The notes under the pieces were generated by a model that saw nothing but the letters and a program-made list of their open reading frames with translations, searched no databases and was not told the origin of the DNA. Below are positions 11,801 through 27,815 of a stretch of 64,000 nt of DNA, piece after piece. The DNA is from Capitulum mitella. Taxonomy: Eukaryota > Arthropoda > Thecostraca > Pollicipedomorpha > Pollicipedidae. A program made the position numbers and the translations under genes. Position 1 is the stretch's first letter. Each line of letters opens with the position of its first letter. The DNA is taken from assembly GCA_030062745.1 (NCBI GenBank), contig CP099840.1:11608437-11672436 (forward strand), given 5' to 3'.

Positions 11801-14800
11801 TTATGAATGAGACTAGCACAGAGATCGTGTCAGGGGATTCTGTTTTGCATTAGGCTATGAGACGTAACCTAGAACGGCGCCGTTGAGGAGCCCACTACAA
11901 CTTCCTACGATGGAGAAGGACAGAAACTGCTGATACTATGCAAATCAACGCCTCCGATTACTTTATGACCCCTCAGAGGTCACCAAAAGATCAAAAAATC
12001 AGCGACTTAAATTCATGATTTTAACCCCAGATGACTTTGACCGAAGTAAGCGCCCTAATGCGAAGGTCATACATGCCATCCATGGCGTCATGGATGGCAT
12101 CCATGGATAAGATCGAGTAAGGGAGAACACCTAAAACGCTTCAGACGTTTCCTGTGCGATGACGACCATTGCCGTATACCGATTTCTCCATGACAAGCCC
12201 TCGAGAAGGAAGCCGTAGGTCGTTGACCTGTCAGTGTAGCAGAGTCGTACTTGATTCCACTTTAGGAGGATCGCCTCTGAATCCGGTTCATAGCTTGTTG
12301 AATCGCTTCTGATTCTGAGTCAGCGCGGTTTTCCGAAGGTGAATCGAGTTCGATTTCGATTTAAAATGAAATGGATCGATTTCAGAATCGATTTCTCTTA
12401 GATCCATTGGATTGGATTAAGCCATTGAAATCAATTACAATGCTTAAAACTTAGGCAGCTGTGTGACTCAACTTTAACACTGATTCCGGGAGATATCAAG
12501 GAAATCGATTCCAATTTTGACGCTGGCCGGAACGGAATCAATGCCGGAATCGATTTTGATTCTGACGGACTCGAGGACAGGTCTCCAACGTGGACAAACT
12601 AAGTCTTGATATCATTGCATCATTTCTGACCATTATTCATTTCTTAATGCCCCTATCGTTCAATGAGTGAGTAGAAGTTTCCCTTCGTGCCCATGTGATC
12701 CAGTTACACTTAATGCTCTGAACTTAAACGTACGCTCAAAACACATCATGTCTGATTACATCGCTCCCGGCTGTCGTCTCCATTAATGCATAAATAATGC
12801 ATGCGATCTATGATTTAAATGCACGACCTTCATTCCCGTTAACCTTCTCTGTTAATATTTTTCTTACGTATTTGCTCTTTTAACAGTAAGATATGCTGCA
12901 CGCTTTGTACGTCTAGTTCCATTGCTACTCTTCATATCCGATCGAAAAATTCGCCAAAATTCCTAAATGTTGAGAAATATCTTGAAGTAATGTACATCTT
13001 GTGTGCAGGCTTTGCGTATTAAGCTGAGCTCTGCTTGAAAATGGAGAGAAGAAAATTTCTTCGTCTGGAGCTTCCTGCTAATATACCTTTATATGTGGTA
13101 ATCGGGTTGTCGTCGGGGCTGAACAGAATCTCGATGCCAACGCATTCACGAAGTTTTACAAAAATCGGTAAAATTCCAACTGCTTGCATTTTAAGTTATA
13201 CGTCACGGTCTCGGGAACTGAACACGTGGTACTCTCCCCTTGTTTACATGTGATTCTATCTGTATGTAAGTCCAAAGCTGTCAAATCCATACCGGATCAA
13301 ATTGAGCGAAGATCATCATATATATTCATATAAATACTGAATCACTACTCAGATTAGTCACACCACGCAAAATTGCTTACGTCTTAGGGTATATTCGCGG
13401 TTTTGTTTCCGTTCCAGTGGGCAAATTCCACTGTCGCCGGTGGGTGCTCGGATGGCGTGGGGGCACGTGGGCTGCGGTCCGTGTGACTGTCTGTCCGGCC
13501 GGAGTAGCAGCAGCGCTCGGCCAGCATGGTCGCCGTCTGTGTCTGGGCCGCAGTGGCGCCAACTCCGCCTACCTCCTCCGTCCGTCTGTGTACCCCGTCA
13601 CTGTCGCCCGCCGACCGCCGCCAGTCGTCCAGGTCCGACGTCCAGTCCCGGCGTCACTTCGCCTCAGCCGACCCCGGTCATAGCCCGGTCTCCGGCCCGG
13701 CCCCCACCCGGCTAGAGCCCGGTCTTCGTCCCGCCGCTACCCGGCCAGAGCCCGGTCTCCGGCCCGGCCCCCACCCGGCCAGAGCCTGGTCTTCGTGCCG
13801 CCGCTACCCGGCCAGAGCCCGGTCTTCGTCCCGCCGCTACCCGGCCAGAGCCCGGTCTTCGTCCCGCCGCTACCCGGCCAGAGCCCAGTCTCCGGCCCGG
13901 CCTCCACCCGGTCACAGCCCGATCTCCGTCCCGACGCCACCCGGTCACAGCCCGATCTCCGTCCCGACGCCACCCGGTCAGAGCGCGATCTCCATCCCGA
14001 CGCCACCCGGTCATAGCCCGGTCTCCGGCCGGGCCCCTACCCGGCCAGAGCCCGGTCTTCGTGCCGCCGCTACCCGGCCAGAGCCCGGTCTCCGTCCCGT
14101 CGGCAGCCGATCAGAGCCCGGTCTCCGTCCCGCCGGCAGCCGGTCAGAGCCCGGTCTCCGTCCCGCCGGCGTCCGGTCATAGCCCAGTCTCCGTCCCGTC
14201 GGCAGCCGGTCAGAGCCCGGTCTCCGTCCCGCCGGCGCCCGATCTCGACCCAGCGATGTGCCTCTGCTCTGTCGTCCTCGTCCTCTCCGGCCGCTGCCGT
14301 GTCCGGGCCGACTGGGCTCGCTCTTTAGTCGGCGATCTCGACGAAAGCCGTGGCCAGGGTGGCGCTGCCTCCTCCTTTCCGGCCGGCCGGCGGCCGCAGC
14401 GGGCTGCCGCCTCCGCCGCGGCGTCCGGGCCGCCGACCCAGTGGCCGCCGCCCGGCCGTAACGCCGCCCGGCTTCCGTAGGCACGCTGTGGCGGTACGTG
14501 CGCGCCAGTATGAGCATAGCCGGCGTGCTGCCGCCCGTCTGCGACCCGGCCGACAACCACCTGCTGGTGGACGGCTGCTATGTGAATAACGTGCCAGGTA
14601 GGCGGGGGACCGCGTGGCCGCAGCGGCGCCACAGCTGGCGACGCGGCCGAACCGCTGACGATAGCCTGCGCCGGGCCGCCGGCGGCAGCATGGGCCTGAG
14701 GTGCAGCGGAGAACGAGACTGGGCTAGCCAGCCGGCCCGCGTTGGCGTCGCCGCCTCCGTGTTATCGTCCGGCTCGCTGTCGTCACACTGGAGGGGAAGG

Positions 14801-17430
14801 GGATCGTCGGGCCGTTCTGGGGATGGAATGCTCGGGGATTGGGCTATCCGCTGGTTGGGATCAGAGGACTGCTTGATGTGGCACCACCGAGCACGCCTGC
14901 CGTCATCGTTGGAGCCACGACAAGCGCCCTTGTGCCTGCTTCAGACCTGTGAGGTTGCACAGCGTACGCAGCGGAGTGAAAGGAGATATCATACAGCATG
15001 GGCGGGACAGGTTGAACGTGCTGTATAAATGAGGGCTCGACAGGTGGGTCTGGGGACGAGATTGGGCCATGTCACGTTCCGCTTTGTGAATAAGCAAGAA
15101 AAACGGACAGTCCGTCTCGCCGGTCTTTGCTCCTCCTGTCAAGGATATGCTCTCACTTCACGCATGGCCGTATGTTTTTGAAGTCCGTGGAAGGAGAAGG
15201 ATGTCAGACTTTGCTCTTGTGTCTGCAGCGCCTTCTGCGTTTACCGCGCGTAGCATCAGACACACTTAAACTGACAGCCCTGGCAGTCTGTTTAAACAGT
15301 CGTTTCTAGCCGTCCTTGCTCTTAAACGCCGGCGTAAGTGACCGTATCGCCTGCTTGGTCTTGTCTGCCGGTGGCGCGTCGTCGGTCGTCTCGCTCCGTT
15401 CTTCGTTTCCGTCGCCGACCTGACGGTGCGTCCGGACGGACAGCGGACGTGATGCGCTCCCAGATGGGCGCCCACATGGTGCTGGCCGTGGACGTGGGCT
15501 CCCAGGACGACGCCAGCCTCACCAACTACGGCGACCACCTGTCCGGCTGGTGGCTGCTCTGGAAGCGCTGGAACCCGTTCGCCGAGGCGGTCAAGGTGCC
15601 CAGCCTGCCGGACATTCAGTCCAGGTGCGCCGATGCCGGGCTGCCTCTGAGTCTGAAGGCACTGCCCGCCGAAAAGTTCGGCTCACGCCACGTGCCAGTC
15701 TGTCCCGGGCGTGGATTTTTGAAACGTCCGCGGCTTGTGGCACGTTATAAGCGATACTGCTGTTGACTTGTGTATACATGGCGTTATTGCGTGCCTGCTG
15801 AAAATTGCGGCGAATCCGATTTGACCTCGATGCGGATCTCACTGCGGGCACGGTGAATTCGACTTGCTGCTGTGCAGCCCGCGCCGTGGCGTGAAACTCC
15901 GCCCCTTGTGAGCGGGACGAACTGATCGGTGGATGTTTGGACGCAGGCTGGCGTATGTCTCCTGCGTTAGGCAGCTGGAGGAGGTGAAGGCCAGCGACTA
16001 CTGCGAGTACATCCGACCGCCCATCGACCGCTATCGCACGCTCCAGTTCGGCAGCTTCGACGAGATCAAGGCACGTGCAGCGTCTGCCGGGAACGTGCTG
16101 GACGTCTCCGGGAGGGGATGTAGCGTTCTCCGTGAACGCACGCCGATATCGCTTCAAGTGGTTCGATACCTGCTTCTATGTTCTCGGTTCTCGCAGCCAT
16201 GTTTACCCTCCAGGCCAATTGTTTTCCTCCCAAATGGTCCTGCAGACACCGGCCTGTGATGTTGTCGATTGCACTTGATCAATTTTAGGTGGTTCGAGCA
16301 ACTGCAATATAACTTATTGCCGATCTCGAGGCTTTCACCAGCTTATTGTCGAGACGTGTAACGTAGGCCGTGACGGCCATGCTCGAGTTCCAGCTGCGTA
16401 TCGCTCGGCGTGGAAGACGATACCAGTGGGATTCGTTTAAGCCCTCCCTTCTCAGCGTGCCGGTGACGTCTTTTGTCGTTACGCAGGACGTGGGCTACTT
16501 CCACGGCAGCACGTACTTCGCCGGCCTGAGGAAGGCCGGGACCCTGCAGGCGCTGTACGACCCCAAGAGCTCGCAGGCGGCCAAGGAGGCGACGCCCGGG
16601 CCGCGGAGGCCCTCCCAGGAGACCGGACAGACGCCCAAGTTCACCGACCTCGCCCAGATGGTATGGCCGCCGGCCGGTCGCGCGCCGGGGCCGGTGTCGG
16701 TCTGCTACCTTCAGCTGGAAGAGCCCTCACGTTGCTAGATTTACTGGTGTCCAGTGTCGGTCTGTCTGTGTTGGCGAAGTGATCGGGGTGTTTTGCCGGC
16801 GTGAGGTATCCGTCTGTGTTTGATAGGCGTGCTAGGTGGTTCACTGCTATACGGCATCCGTCTGTGTTTGTCAGATGTGCCGGATGTTTCGCCATTGCAC
16901 AGTATCCGTTTGCGTTGGGCAGGTGTGCCGGGTGCGCGTGCCGCGGACCTCGATGTACGACAGTCTGGACTCGGACGAGGAGGGCGAGTCGGACCAGGGC
17001 GAGCGAGCCGCCGCCACGGAGCACGGCTACCACTCCGAGCCGCCCGTGTTCCGCGGCCGACCCCAGGTCAGTATTGACTCCCTCCGTTCACCGGAAACTG
17101 GGGGACAGGGCAGGGATCTGCCGATCAGATGGCCGAATCGTGCTGCCGACTGCGCGCCACTGTGGCCGCTATGGTCGCCGTCATGACGCCACTGCATTGA
17201 GATGCCCGTGTGCCGCGCTGGCTGGATTGTGGGGCGTTTTTACCGGGTTCTGTCCGTCGCACTCCCGTCCGCCCTGTCTGGTCGCCCCTGTGGTATCCAG
17301 TAACCACACGGTAACCAGTGCGCGCCCTCGACAGGTGGACGGCGGGAAGCGCTACTTCTCGGAGGTGTCGGACATCGACGTGTCGGAGGGGCCCGACACG
17401 GCCGACCTATCGGACGAGATGACCTCCTAG
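320..17430 (+). CDS. sws: Neuropathy target esterase / Swiss cheese (PNPLA6/7 family), 5'-truncated by the window
   Basis: Lysophospholipase/phospholipase B of the ER surface that deacylates phosphatidylcholine and lysophosphatidylcholine (family knowledge). Coding exons read: 320-465, 679-762, 1107-1232, 1911-2114, 2585-2752, 3126-3466, 3702-3825, 4073-4400, 4759-4877, 6488-6601, 6733-6915, 7231-7386, 7623-7742, 8185-8371, then 10740-10856 or 14481-14597, then 15444-15624, 15947-16070, 16487-16660, 16923-17066, 17335-17430 (TAG 17428-17430). All phases close, giving 1077 residues in the window; vertebrate PNPLA6 is about 1375, so roughly 250-300 N-terminal residues, including the membrane anchor, lie upstream. 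Order: three cyclic-nucleotide-binding-like domains, linker, patatin domain with GGGGARG oxyanion loop, GVSIG nucleophile motif and DGG/DGC aspartate motif, then an acidic tail ending DLSDEMTS. The intron 16071-16486 uses a GC donor. PNPLA6 versus PNPLA7 is not resolvable; arthropods normally carry one orthologue. Confidence 0.95.
1608..1910 (+). repeat. ~76-78-bp minisatellite, 4 copies, ending at an sws splice acceptor
   Basis: Copies start at about 1608, 1684, 1762 and 1840, each with GTGGGTCCTCCTCCGTCCTC and CCGGGCCGTCTG blocks. The last copy is shorter and its tail (GCTCGGTCCACAG) is the acceptor of the exon at 1911. The array is free of stops in several frames, but this is low-complexity intron. 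Confidence 0.8.
1911..3466 (+). CDS. sws: sws exons coding the low-complexity linker and second cNMP-binding-like domain
   Basis: Exon 1911-2114 codes a hydrophilic linker rich in Ser, Arg, Pro and Ala (68 codons), expected between the first and second domains and poorly conserved. Exon 2585-2752 codes the helical lead-in ([22 protein letters not shown]), and 3126-3466 codes [15 protein letters not shown] and [17 protein letters not shown], the second domain. Exon 3126-3466 ends in phase 2 (CG) and joins A at 3702 to make Arg. A 78-bp AG dinucleotide run sits just downstream of the 2752 donor. Confidence 0.9.
2431..2463. repeat. Perfect 14-bp inverted repeat (hairpin) in an sws intron
   Basis: TCAGATAGCTGGGT, a 5-base spacer (TTCTG), then ACCCAGCTATCTGA. 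It is flanked by two copies of a ~40-bp direct repeat containing GCCGTGTCCCGTGA (2336-2377 and 2475-2514). Confidence 0.85.
2820..2897. repeat. (AG)n microsatellite
   Basis: About 38 uninterrupted AG units in the sws intron after the donor at 2752. It produces long artefactual Arg-Glu or Ser-Leu open frames. Confidence 0.97.
3702..4877 (+). CDS. sws: sws exons coding the third cNMP-binding-like domain and following linker
   Basis: Exons 3702-3825, 4073-4400 and 4759-4877. Readable blocks are [32 protein letters not shown] and [14 protein letters not shown], diagnostic of the third NTE domain, followed by [18 protein letters not shown] and [13 protein letters not shown]. In fly SWS the equivalent non-catalytic part also binds the PKA catalytic subunit C3 (family knowledge); whether that holds here is inference. 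The exon ending at 4877 repeats its last bases downstream in the intron (see findings). Confidence 0.9.
4905..6120. mobile_element. piggyBac-like non-autonomous element (MITE) in an sws intron
   Basis: TTAA at 4905-4908 and 6117-6120 flank perfect 12-bp terminal inverted repeats CCCTATTCCCGG (4909-4920) and CCGGGAATAGGG (6105-6116). TTAA targets with CCC-starting ends are the hallmark of piggyBac elements. A G/C-rich subterminal block (GGGGGGCGGATTC ... CCCCCC) is also repeated near both ends. The 1.2-kb interior is AT-richer than its surroundings, has no transposase, and carries several TGACCT half-sites. It interrupts the 4878-6487 intron. Confidence 0.8.
7231..7742 (+). CDS. sws: sws patatin core exons: oxyanion loop and nucleophile serine
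   Basis: Exon 7231-7386 codes [18 protein letters not shown], the glycine-rich oxyanion loop; exon 7623-7742 codes [19 protein letters not shown], in which GVSIG is the GXSXG nucleophile elbow. Most NTE proteins I recall have GTSIG, so Val replaces Thr next to the serine; the serine and both glycines are intact. The catalytic Asp partner lies in the alternative exons at 10740 and 14481. All three catalytic elements are present, so the enzyme should be active. Confidence 0.93.
8104..8184 (+). pseudogene. Dead partial exon copy: 81-bp tandem duplication at the sws exon 8185 acceptor
   Basis: GTGTGTCCGGCAG plus the first ~58 exon bases occur twice, at 8091 and 8172, offset by exactly 81 bp. In the upstream copy the frame reads AAT ATG ATG CAG CTG TGA, a stop where the real exon has TGG, and similarity ends after ACCTCGTG. 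The acceptor is intact, so it could still be a decoy. Confidence 0.85.
8185..8371 (+). CDS. sws: sws exon following the nucleophile exon
   Basis: Codes [19 protein letters not shown] and [17 protein letters not shown], highly conserved in NTE between the nucleophile and catalytic Asp. It starts in phase 0 after the acceptor at 8182-8184 and ends in phase 1 at 8371. A partial second copy of its acceptor and first ~58 bases lies 81 bp upstream with an in-frame TGA, so I chose the 3' copy as the real exon. Confidence 0.92.
8372..10739. other. sws intron (2.4 kb), no gene seen
   Basis: The first part (8460-9050) is AT-richer with T-rich runs. A CT/CGCTCT tract occupies about 9219-9270 and a T-run with G interruptions about 10375-10412. 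GC-rich open frames on both strands around 9050-9500 have no recognisable domain and look like composition artefacts. Confidence 0.6.
10740..10856 (+). CDS. sws: sws alternative exon A (catalytic Asp, DGG version)
   Basis: 117 bases, entering with 2 bases and leaving with 1. Codes [18 protein letters not shown] ... [12 protein letters not shown], where DGG is the canonical patatin catalytic-aspartate motif. Flanked by acceptor GACCGCAG and donor GTAACG. A homologous exon of the same length and phase is at 14481-14597 (27 of 38 residues identical by my count), so the pair looks mutually exclusive. Confidence 0.9.
12073..12100. repeat. Perfect 12-bp inverted repeat in the inter-alternative-exon intron of sws
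   Basis: ATGCCATCCATG, spacer GCGT, CATGGATGGCAT. Confidence 0.88.
13680..14250. repeat. 33-bp GC-rich minisatellite between the alternative sws exons
   Basis: About 17 variably diverged units of the type GAGCCCGGTCTTCGTCCCGC followed by CGCTACCCGGCCA. The 33-bp unit is a multiple of three, so Pro/Arg/Ser-rich frames stay open on both strands; they are not genes. Confidence 0.9.
14481..14597 (+). CDS. sws: sws alternative exon B (catalytic Asp, DGC version)
   Basis: 117 bases with the same phases as exon A. Codes [18 protein letters not shown] ... [12 protein letters not shown], with intact acceptor (TTCCGTAG) and donor (GTAGGC), no stop and no frameshift. The catalytic Asp is kept, but the third motif residue is Cys rather than Gly. 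The changes are conservative (L/I, S/A, M/L, L/V), which suggests selection rather than decay. Including both exons, or neither, would also keep the frame, so exclusivity is inferred from the domain structure. Confidence 0.88.
15444..17430 (+). CDS. sws: sws 3' exons: end of patatin domain and acidic C-terminal tail
   Basis: Exons 15444-15624 ([32 protein letters not shown]), 15947-16070 ([27 protein letters not shown]), 16487-16660 ([21 protein letters not shown]), 16923-17066 and 17335-17430. The last two exons code an acidic, Ser-rich tail ([17 protein letters not shown]) that ends at TAG 17428-17430. The 16070 exon ends at AAG followed by GC rather than GT. A decoy acceptor at 16872-16874 could extend the 16923 exon by 16 codons in frame. 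Confidence 0.9.
16754..16930. repeat. 48-bp tandem repeat spanning an sws splice acceptor
   Basis: Units begin with (G)TATCCGTCTGTGTTTG at about 16806, 16854 and 16902, with a looser first copy from about 16754. The last unit contains the real acceptor (GGGCAG, 16917-16922); the preceding unit carries the equivalent TCAG at 16871-16874. Confidence 0.8.
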
Positions 17431-18764
17431 TGGCCGACCGGCCGCTGACAGCCGTATCAATGCAAGACCAGCAGCCACGTGCACGCGCGCGCGTGCGCTC
17501 TGGCGCCGACCGGAGCCAGCACGGGTGTAGTGGGGCGCTGGACCGCAGTCCTATCTAACAGGGAAAGTTATGTTCGATTATTTAGCTGCGGTGTGCTCAG
17601 CCGGGCTTATGCGGTGCTAGCGCTTGGCGGAATTGTATGGGATTGTGATGATGCACTTTGGAATGTCGTGACGTGGCAGGTGATGCGTAGGTTCGCGATG
17701 ATTTGAGTGCCTTAAATGTGCTGTTTTGTCGCATTCACGACTGCCGCGCGGAAGGGTCGTGCAAACCGATATTAATCAGGTGTCCAATAGAAGCTTTGCG
17801 TAGATCTCATGGCCGGGCCGGAGCAGGGCTTCACCAGACTTGTGTAGCAGCCGTGGCTTTCAACTAGATGGGATATGGGGCCGTGGGCCCCCAGTTGTGA
17901 CGCGTCGTTGCAGCAGGTGTCTCTTTGTCCCGTTCGCGGCGTGGAATTGTGTGATCCCAATCGTCGTAACGGGCTGTTTGTCTTTCCATGTAGCTTGTAT
18001 GATGCGTGCCAGTAACGGCGGTCCCTGGATGTGTGCCACGTGAGTGTTGCCCAGATTAGCGGGCTGCATTTGCAGGGCAGAAATATCCGTCACGTCCAAA
18101 TACACATGTACGTGTGTTTCGTAGTAACTTGGTGCCGCTGAAACGGGAACACATGTTCCGAAGCACATGTGGGATTGAGACAAGGGACATATAACAGCAG
18201 TCTTCAATGGTCTCTGGTCAGTCGGTGCTGCGAAGGCGTCGTACATGGCTACGTACATTACCAAGGAATCGATTGAAGTATCGATGATCAAAGAAACCAG
18301 AGTCTGATTACTGTGTATGCCGTACCAGCACGATCGGGGCATGGTTCATACACTAAGACATGCCTCGACATGATGGTTCATGTACGCCGCAAAGACAGCC
18401 AAGACATCAGCGATGCCGCGAACGTCGTGACGCATACGTCTGCTGTCAACTGTCATCGGTTTTGTGGTGCAATTACGCCTGTGCATACCCGTGCGTCGAT
18501 ATTTTCGATTTCATCGGGGTGTTTGGTCTAAAACGTTGAAAAGGGAAGTTGCTTGGATCATGACTGCAGACTATCCGGGACCTACATATCTTCAAAATTG
18601 TCTTAGAACACCGGTGCTGCCTTAAAGCTGTATTGTGATAAATATGTCCGAGTTTAGAACCGTAGCGCCGACTGGTCTCGTTATTTCCAATGGCCTCAGT
18701 ATTTTAGTCACGGTGATCGGGGGCCAATGTCTCCTTTTCGTATATAGCTTCGCTTAACTTCAAA
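17431..18764. other. Intergenic/3'UTR region downstream of sws
   Basis: No coding signal that I trust and no clear AATAAA close to the stop. Mixed composition, with AT content rising toward 18.6 kb. Confidence 0.5.
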
Positions 18765-18850
18765 CAGGGACGTAGCCAAGGGGGCCATGCCCCCCGAGTC
18801 AAGCGGTGTACATTAGATACATAGCGATTTACAGGAATACGGAATAGTGG

Positions 18851-18913
<63 letters not shown>

Positions 18914-19128
18914 TACATAGATTGATAGATAGATAGATAGCTAAATAGATAAATAAACAGATGTGTTGCAAAAACAAATGTTTTGTTTTCCTGTACGTTA
19001 AATTTGGGGTAATTAAATTACATAAAATTACTTCTTTTTCCTATAGATTCGTTATAATGCTAGTGGGAGATGAAAAAATAGCATTTGCACCCTCCCCTCC
19101 TCTGAGGAAAATCCTGGCTATGTGCGTG
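18765..19128 (-). mobile_element. hAT-like MITE, copy A
   Basis: Starts CAGGGACGTAGCC and ends GGCTATGTGCGTG, imperfect inverted repeats. The flanking octamers ACTTCAAA and ACCTCAGA match at 6 of 8 positions, consistent with an aged 8-bp target duplication. The interior shares a long similar stretch (AGTCAAGCG ... TACATTAGATACAT ... GAATACG ... TCATATATAT) with the reverse complement of 42628-42895. An AT/GATA microsatellite (18852-18950) grew inside it. Confidence 0.7.
18852..18950. repeat. (AT)n followed by GATA-type microsatellite
   Basis: About 30 AT units to 18911, then GATACATAGATTGATAGATA-type repeats. It lies inside hAT-like MITE copy A. Confidence 0.95.
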
Positions 19129-19990
19129 ACCTCAGATGTTGATTTTCCGTCGGATTCCGATCACTGTTCATATGCTTCTTTTCACCTTCATCAACCTAAA
19201 ATAAAGAAAACTGGGAAGCACAGAATTAAAGAAACTGGCATCCAATATTGAAGGGAGCCGTCCTACACTAATAAAAAACCGGTGCCGTTTGTGGTGACGC
19301 GTCCGTTCTGTCCTCCCATCGTGGTGGGGTCGGCTCTGGTTTTAACGATTTTTCTATAGTTACAATATCCACGTTGAATAGAGAATCAGATTTTTCAGAG
19401 CCTTGGAAAAATAGCTGAGTTATGCTTGATATTCAGCGTGAAGGGAACGATTTGTTTCTCCCATTGCAGGGATGCTTTTCCTCAGTAGTTTTTGAAACGG
19501 CAGTAAATTAGATACCATGTACATCATTTCCCTATAAACGATTCTTTGTTAAAATTCAAAAGTATTATCATATATAATTGGCTTATTCGCAATTTAACTG
19601 AGTTTTGTTCCTAAAATGTTGCAAAATGTGGGTCTGAAATTTTAAATCAAGATGTGAGCTCGATGAAAATTGGTTTCATTTTGGGTTTAGGGCTATTTTC
19701 ACTTTGCAGCTACTAGAGGTGGTCATTATTATGCTCATACTACCTGCTGATAAGAGAAGCATCCTGCTTTTTCGACATTTTCCTCCATTAAGCTACAAAA
19801 CTTAGGAAACTTAGGTTATTCCGAAGATCTAATGCCTTTTTATCATCACATGTCCAATTATTTGCTAATTTTTTCGTATCTAGATTTTCATAAGAGATAC
19901 TTGTCTTGTACTTGACGTTGAAAGATATGGTACTTGCTCACGCGATCCCTCGTAGCACACTCTCTTCACCAGGAGGCGGCCGGTGGGGAC
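19129..19990. promoter_or_regulatory. Upstream region of the ATP synthase alpha gene
   Basis: AT-rich DNA followed by a short GC-rich segment (about 19940-19990) just before the start codon. I see no TATA box at a convincing position. The promoter must lie here because the first coding exon starts at 19991 and the preceding 860 bases hold no gene. Confidence 0.4.
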
Positions 19991-25882
<5,892 letters not shown>

Positions 25883-27669
25883 GCGTGCGCGCGCGCTCGC
25901 CGGTGACTGGGGGTGTGAAGGGCCGATTTTGTATGTAGTAGTGTCATCTGCCACACATACGGGATCGTGGTGTGCATGTCACGTGCGCGAGAGAGGGTGC
26001 GGTGGACTATAGTGGGCGCGGCGGACGCGCTGTGTTATTATATTGGTTCGCCCGAATAGACCACGACCGACGATGGAAGTGTTTGCTTTAGTGAATTGGA
26101 GGGCTGCGTTCCAGAGAAGGACCGCCACGAGGCGTAGAAGATGAGTTGTATGCGGAAGTTACCGAAGATGTGCAAATCGTATGGTCCGCTGTTCAGGCGT
26201 CCACACGCGAAACTGTCACCTCTCATTCCAGTTTAAAACCAAATAATGGACGAGTTCCAGGCACTGAGGCTTTCTATGAATTGGAAAATATAGAGTTCCG
26301 TGCGCGACATTTTCCCGTTACACTCATGACACCCTCAGGACAGTCAAAATTCACTGATGGAATTTCTCTGGTTCCCTTTTCTGTACCGGAGCTGTATGGA
26401 ACCAGAAAAACGAATTGCCCGTAGGAGTTTTGAGCGACTACCATTTCTTTACATAGTTAATTTTAGTAGTCATAACTTCAGAAGCTTTAGTTCAATTCCT
26501 GTATTTGTGGAACAGATCTAACGCATTCCACACTGAATGCTGCTGTGTATTGAAATGGTAGGGTGGAATTCGTCTCGTTATGTCCGATATCAGAGGAGTT
26601 GGGTCAGAGTGCCAGCCGCCAGGATCAAGAATGCTCGGTTCACGTATTTTCAGGTAATCTGTTTTCCAGTGGAGACTATTCACCGCTGTCATGAAGGATT
26701 TTTTTCCGACTACGGGGAATCCCAGAACTTCCATATCTATTACATAAGTGGTGCCCATGAGACAATGTCATCGCAGTGTTCTCAGCATTCGTAAACACAA
26801 GGCAGAACTCTGGGCCCGGTGTAGTGCAGTTGTTCAGGTAAGCACCTATAAACATTTAGATTTTGACGGGGAGCTGGTTTCGAACAGCTGTTGTTGCAAT
26901 AAGTGTGATGACATCTTGCCGATGACAAGGTTTTTGGGATGAGAAAACTGCTACATAAAACCGTTGCTACGTCCGAAGCGGACGATAGCTTGATGATGCA
27001 ATTCTCAGCAAATACGGAATATCGTCTCATTCCACAAATTTTGATGTTCTGGTGCAAACAACTTTGTGTTATGCATATTTAATGCCTGCAGTATCCATCT
27101 GCTTACTTCCCTGTTGGCCATTGCACTTGCTAGTAATGGGAAGGGAAACATGTGGAGTTGCAGGTTTTCATGGATGATGAAAGTCAGTTTAACATTGTTC
27201 CTCAGAATTAAACCTGCTTGTAGTAATATATAGATTGTCACTAAATTTAAAACAATTTGGCCAATAGAGATAGTGATGAACTTTTCATGCATGATGTAGC
27301 AGCATGGGATATTAAAGCCAGGAGGGTCAGTACCAATGTAGGGGTAAATGGTATTTTTTTTTTCCTTACATAACCAGCTTGCCATTCTGCTCCTACTCTT
27401 ATTCCCCCTGTCCAGCATCATCACTGGATGCCTGTCCATGCAGGGATGTTTTCAAAATATGAAACATGTGCAGAGTAGAAACTGTGAATAGTGCTGTGTG
27501 GATGATTAAGAAATCAACATTATATCTGGAGAGCATTGCATGGGGTTGGGGAAAGCAAAAAAAGTGGAGAATACTCAGTAGAAGGTTTATGGAAGACTCT
27601 GTAATGTGTTGTTCCAAGTGTGGAATACTTTCCTGTATCATAACTTAAACATATATATATATATTATAT

Positions 27670-27714
<45 letters not shown>

Positions 27715-27775
27715 CATATATATATATTATACATACATATATATATACATACATATATATATATATAATATATAT

Positions 27776-27815
<40 letters not shown>

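Larger units (their letters stand above)
10857..14480. other. 3.6-kb intron between the alternative sws exons
   Basis: Contains a CCG run just after the donor of exon A, a perfect 12-bp hairpin (12073-12100), a stretch rich in GAATCGATT-like words (12290-12560), and the 33-bp minisatellite at about 13680-14250. No other gene seen. Confidence 0.6.

Noticed and set aside
13526-14556. Pro/Arg/Ser-rich frames of about 180-220 codons on both strands
   Set aside because: Arise from the 33-bp minisatellite between the alternative sws exons.
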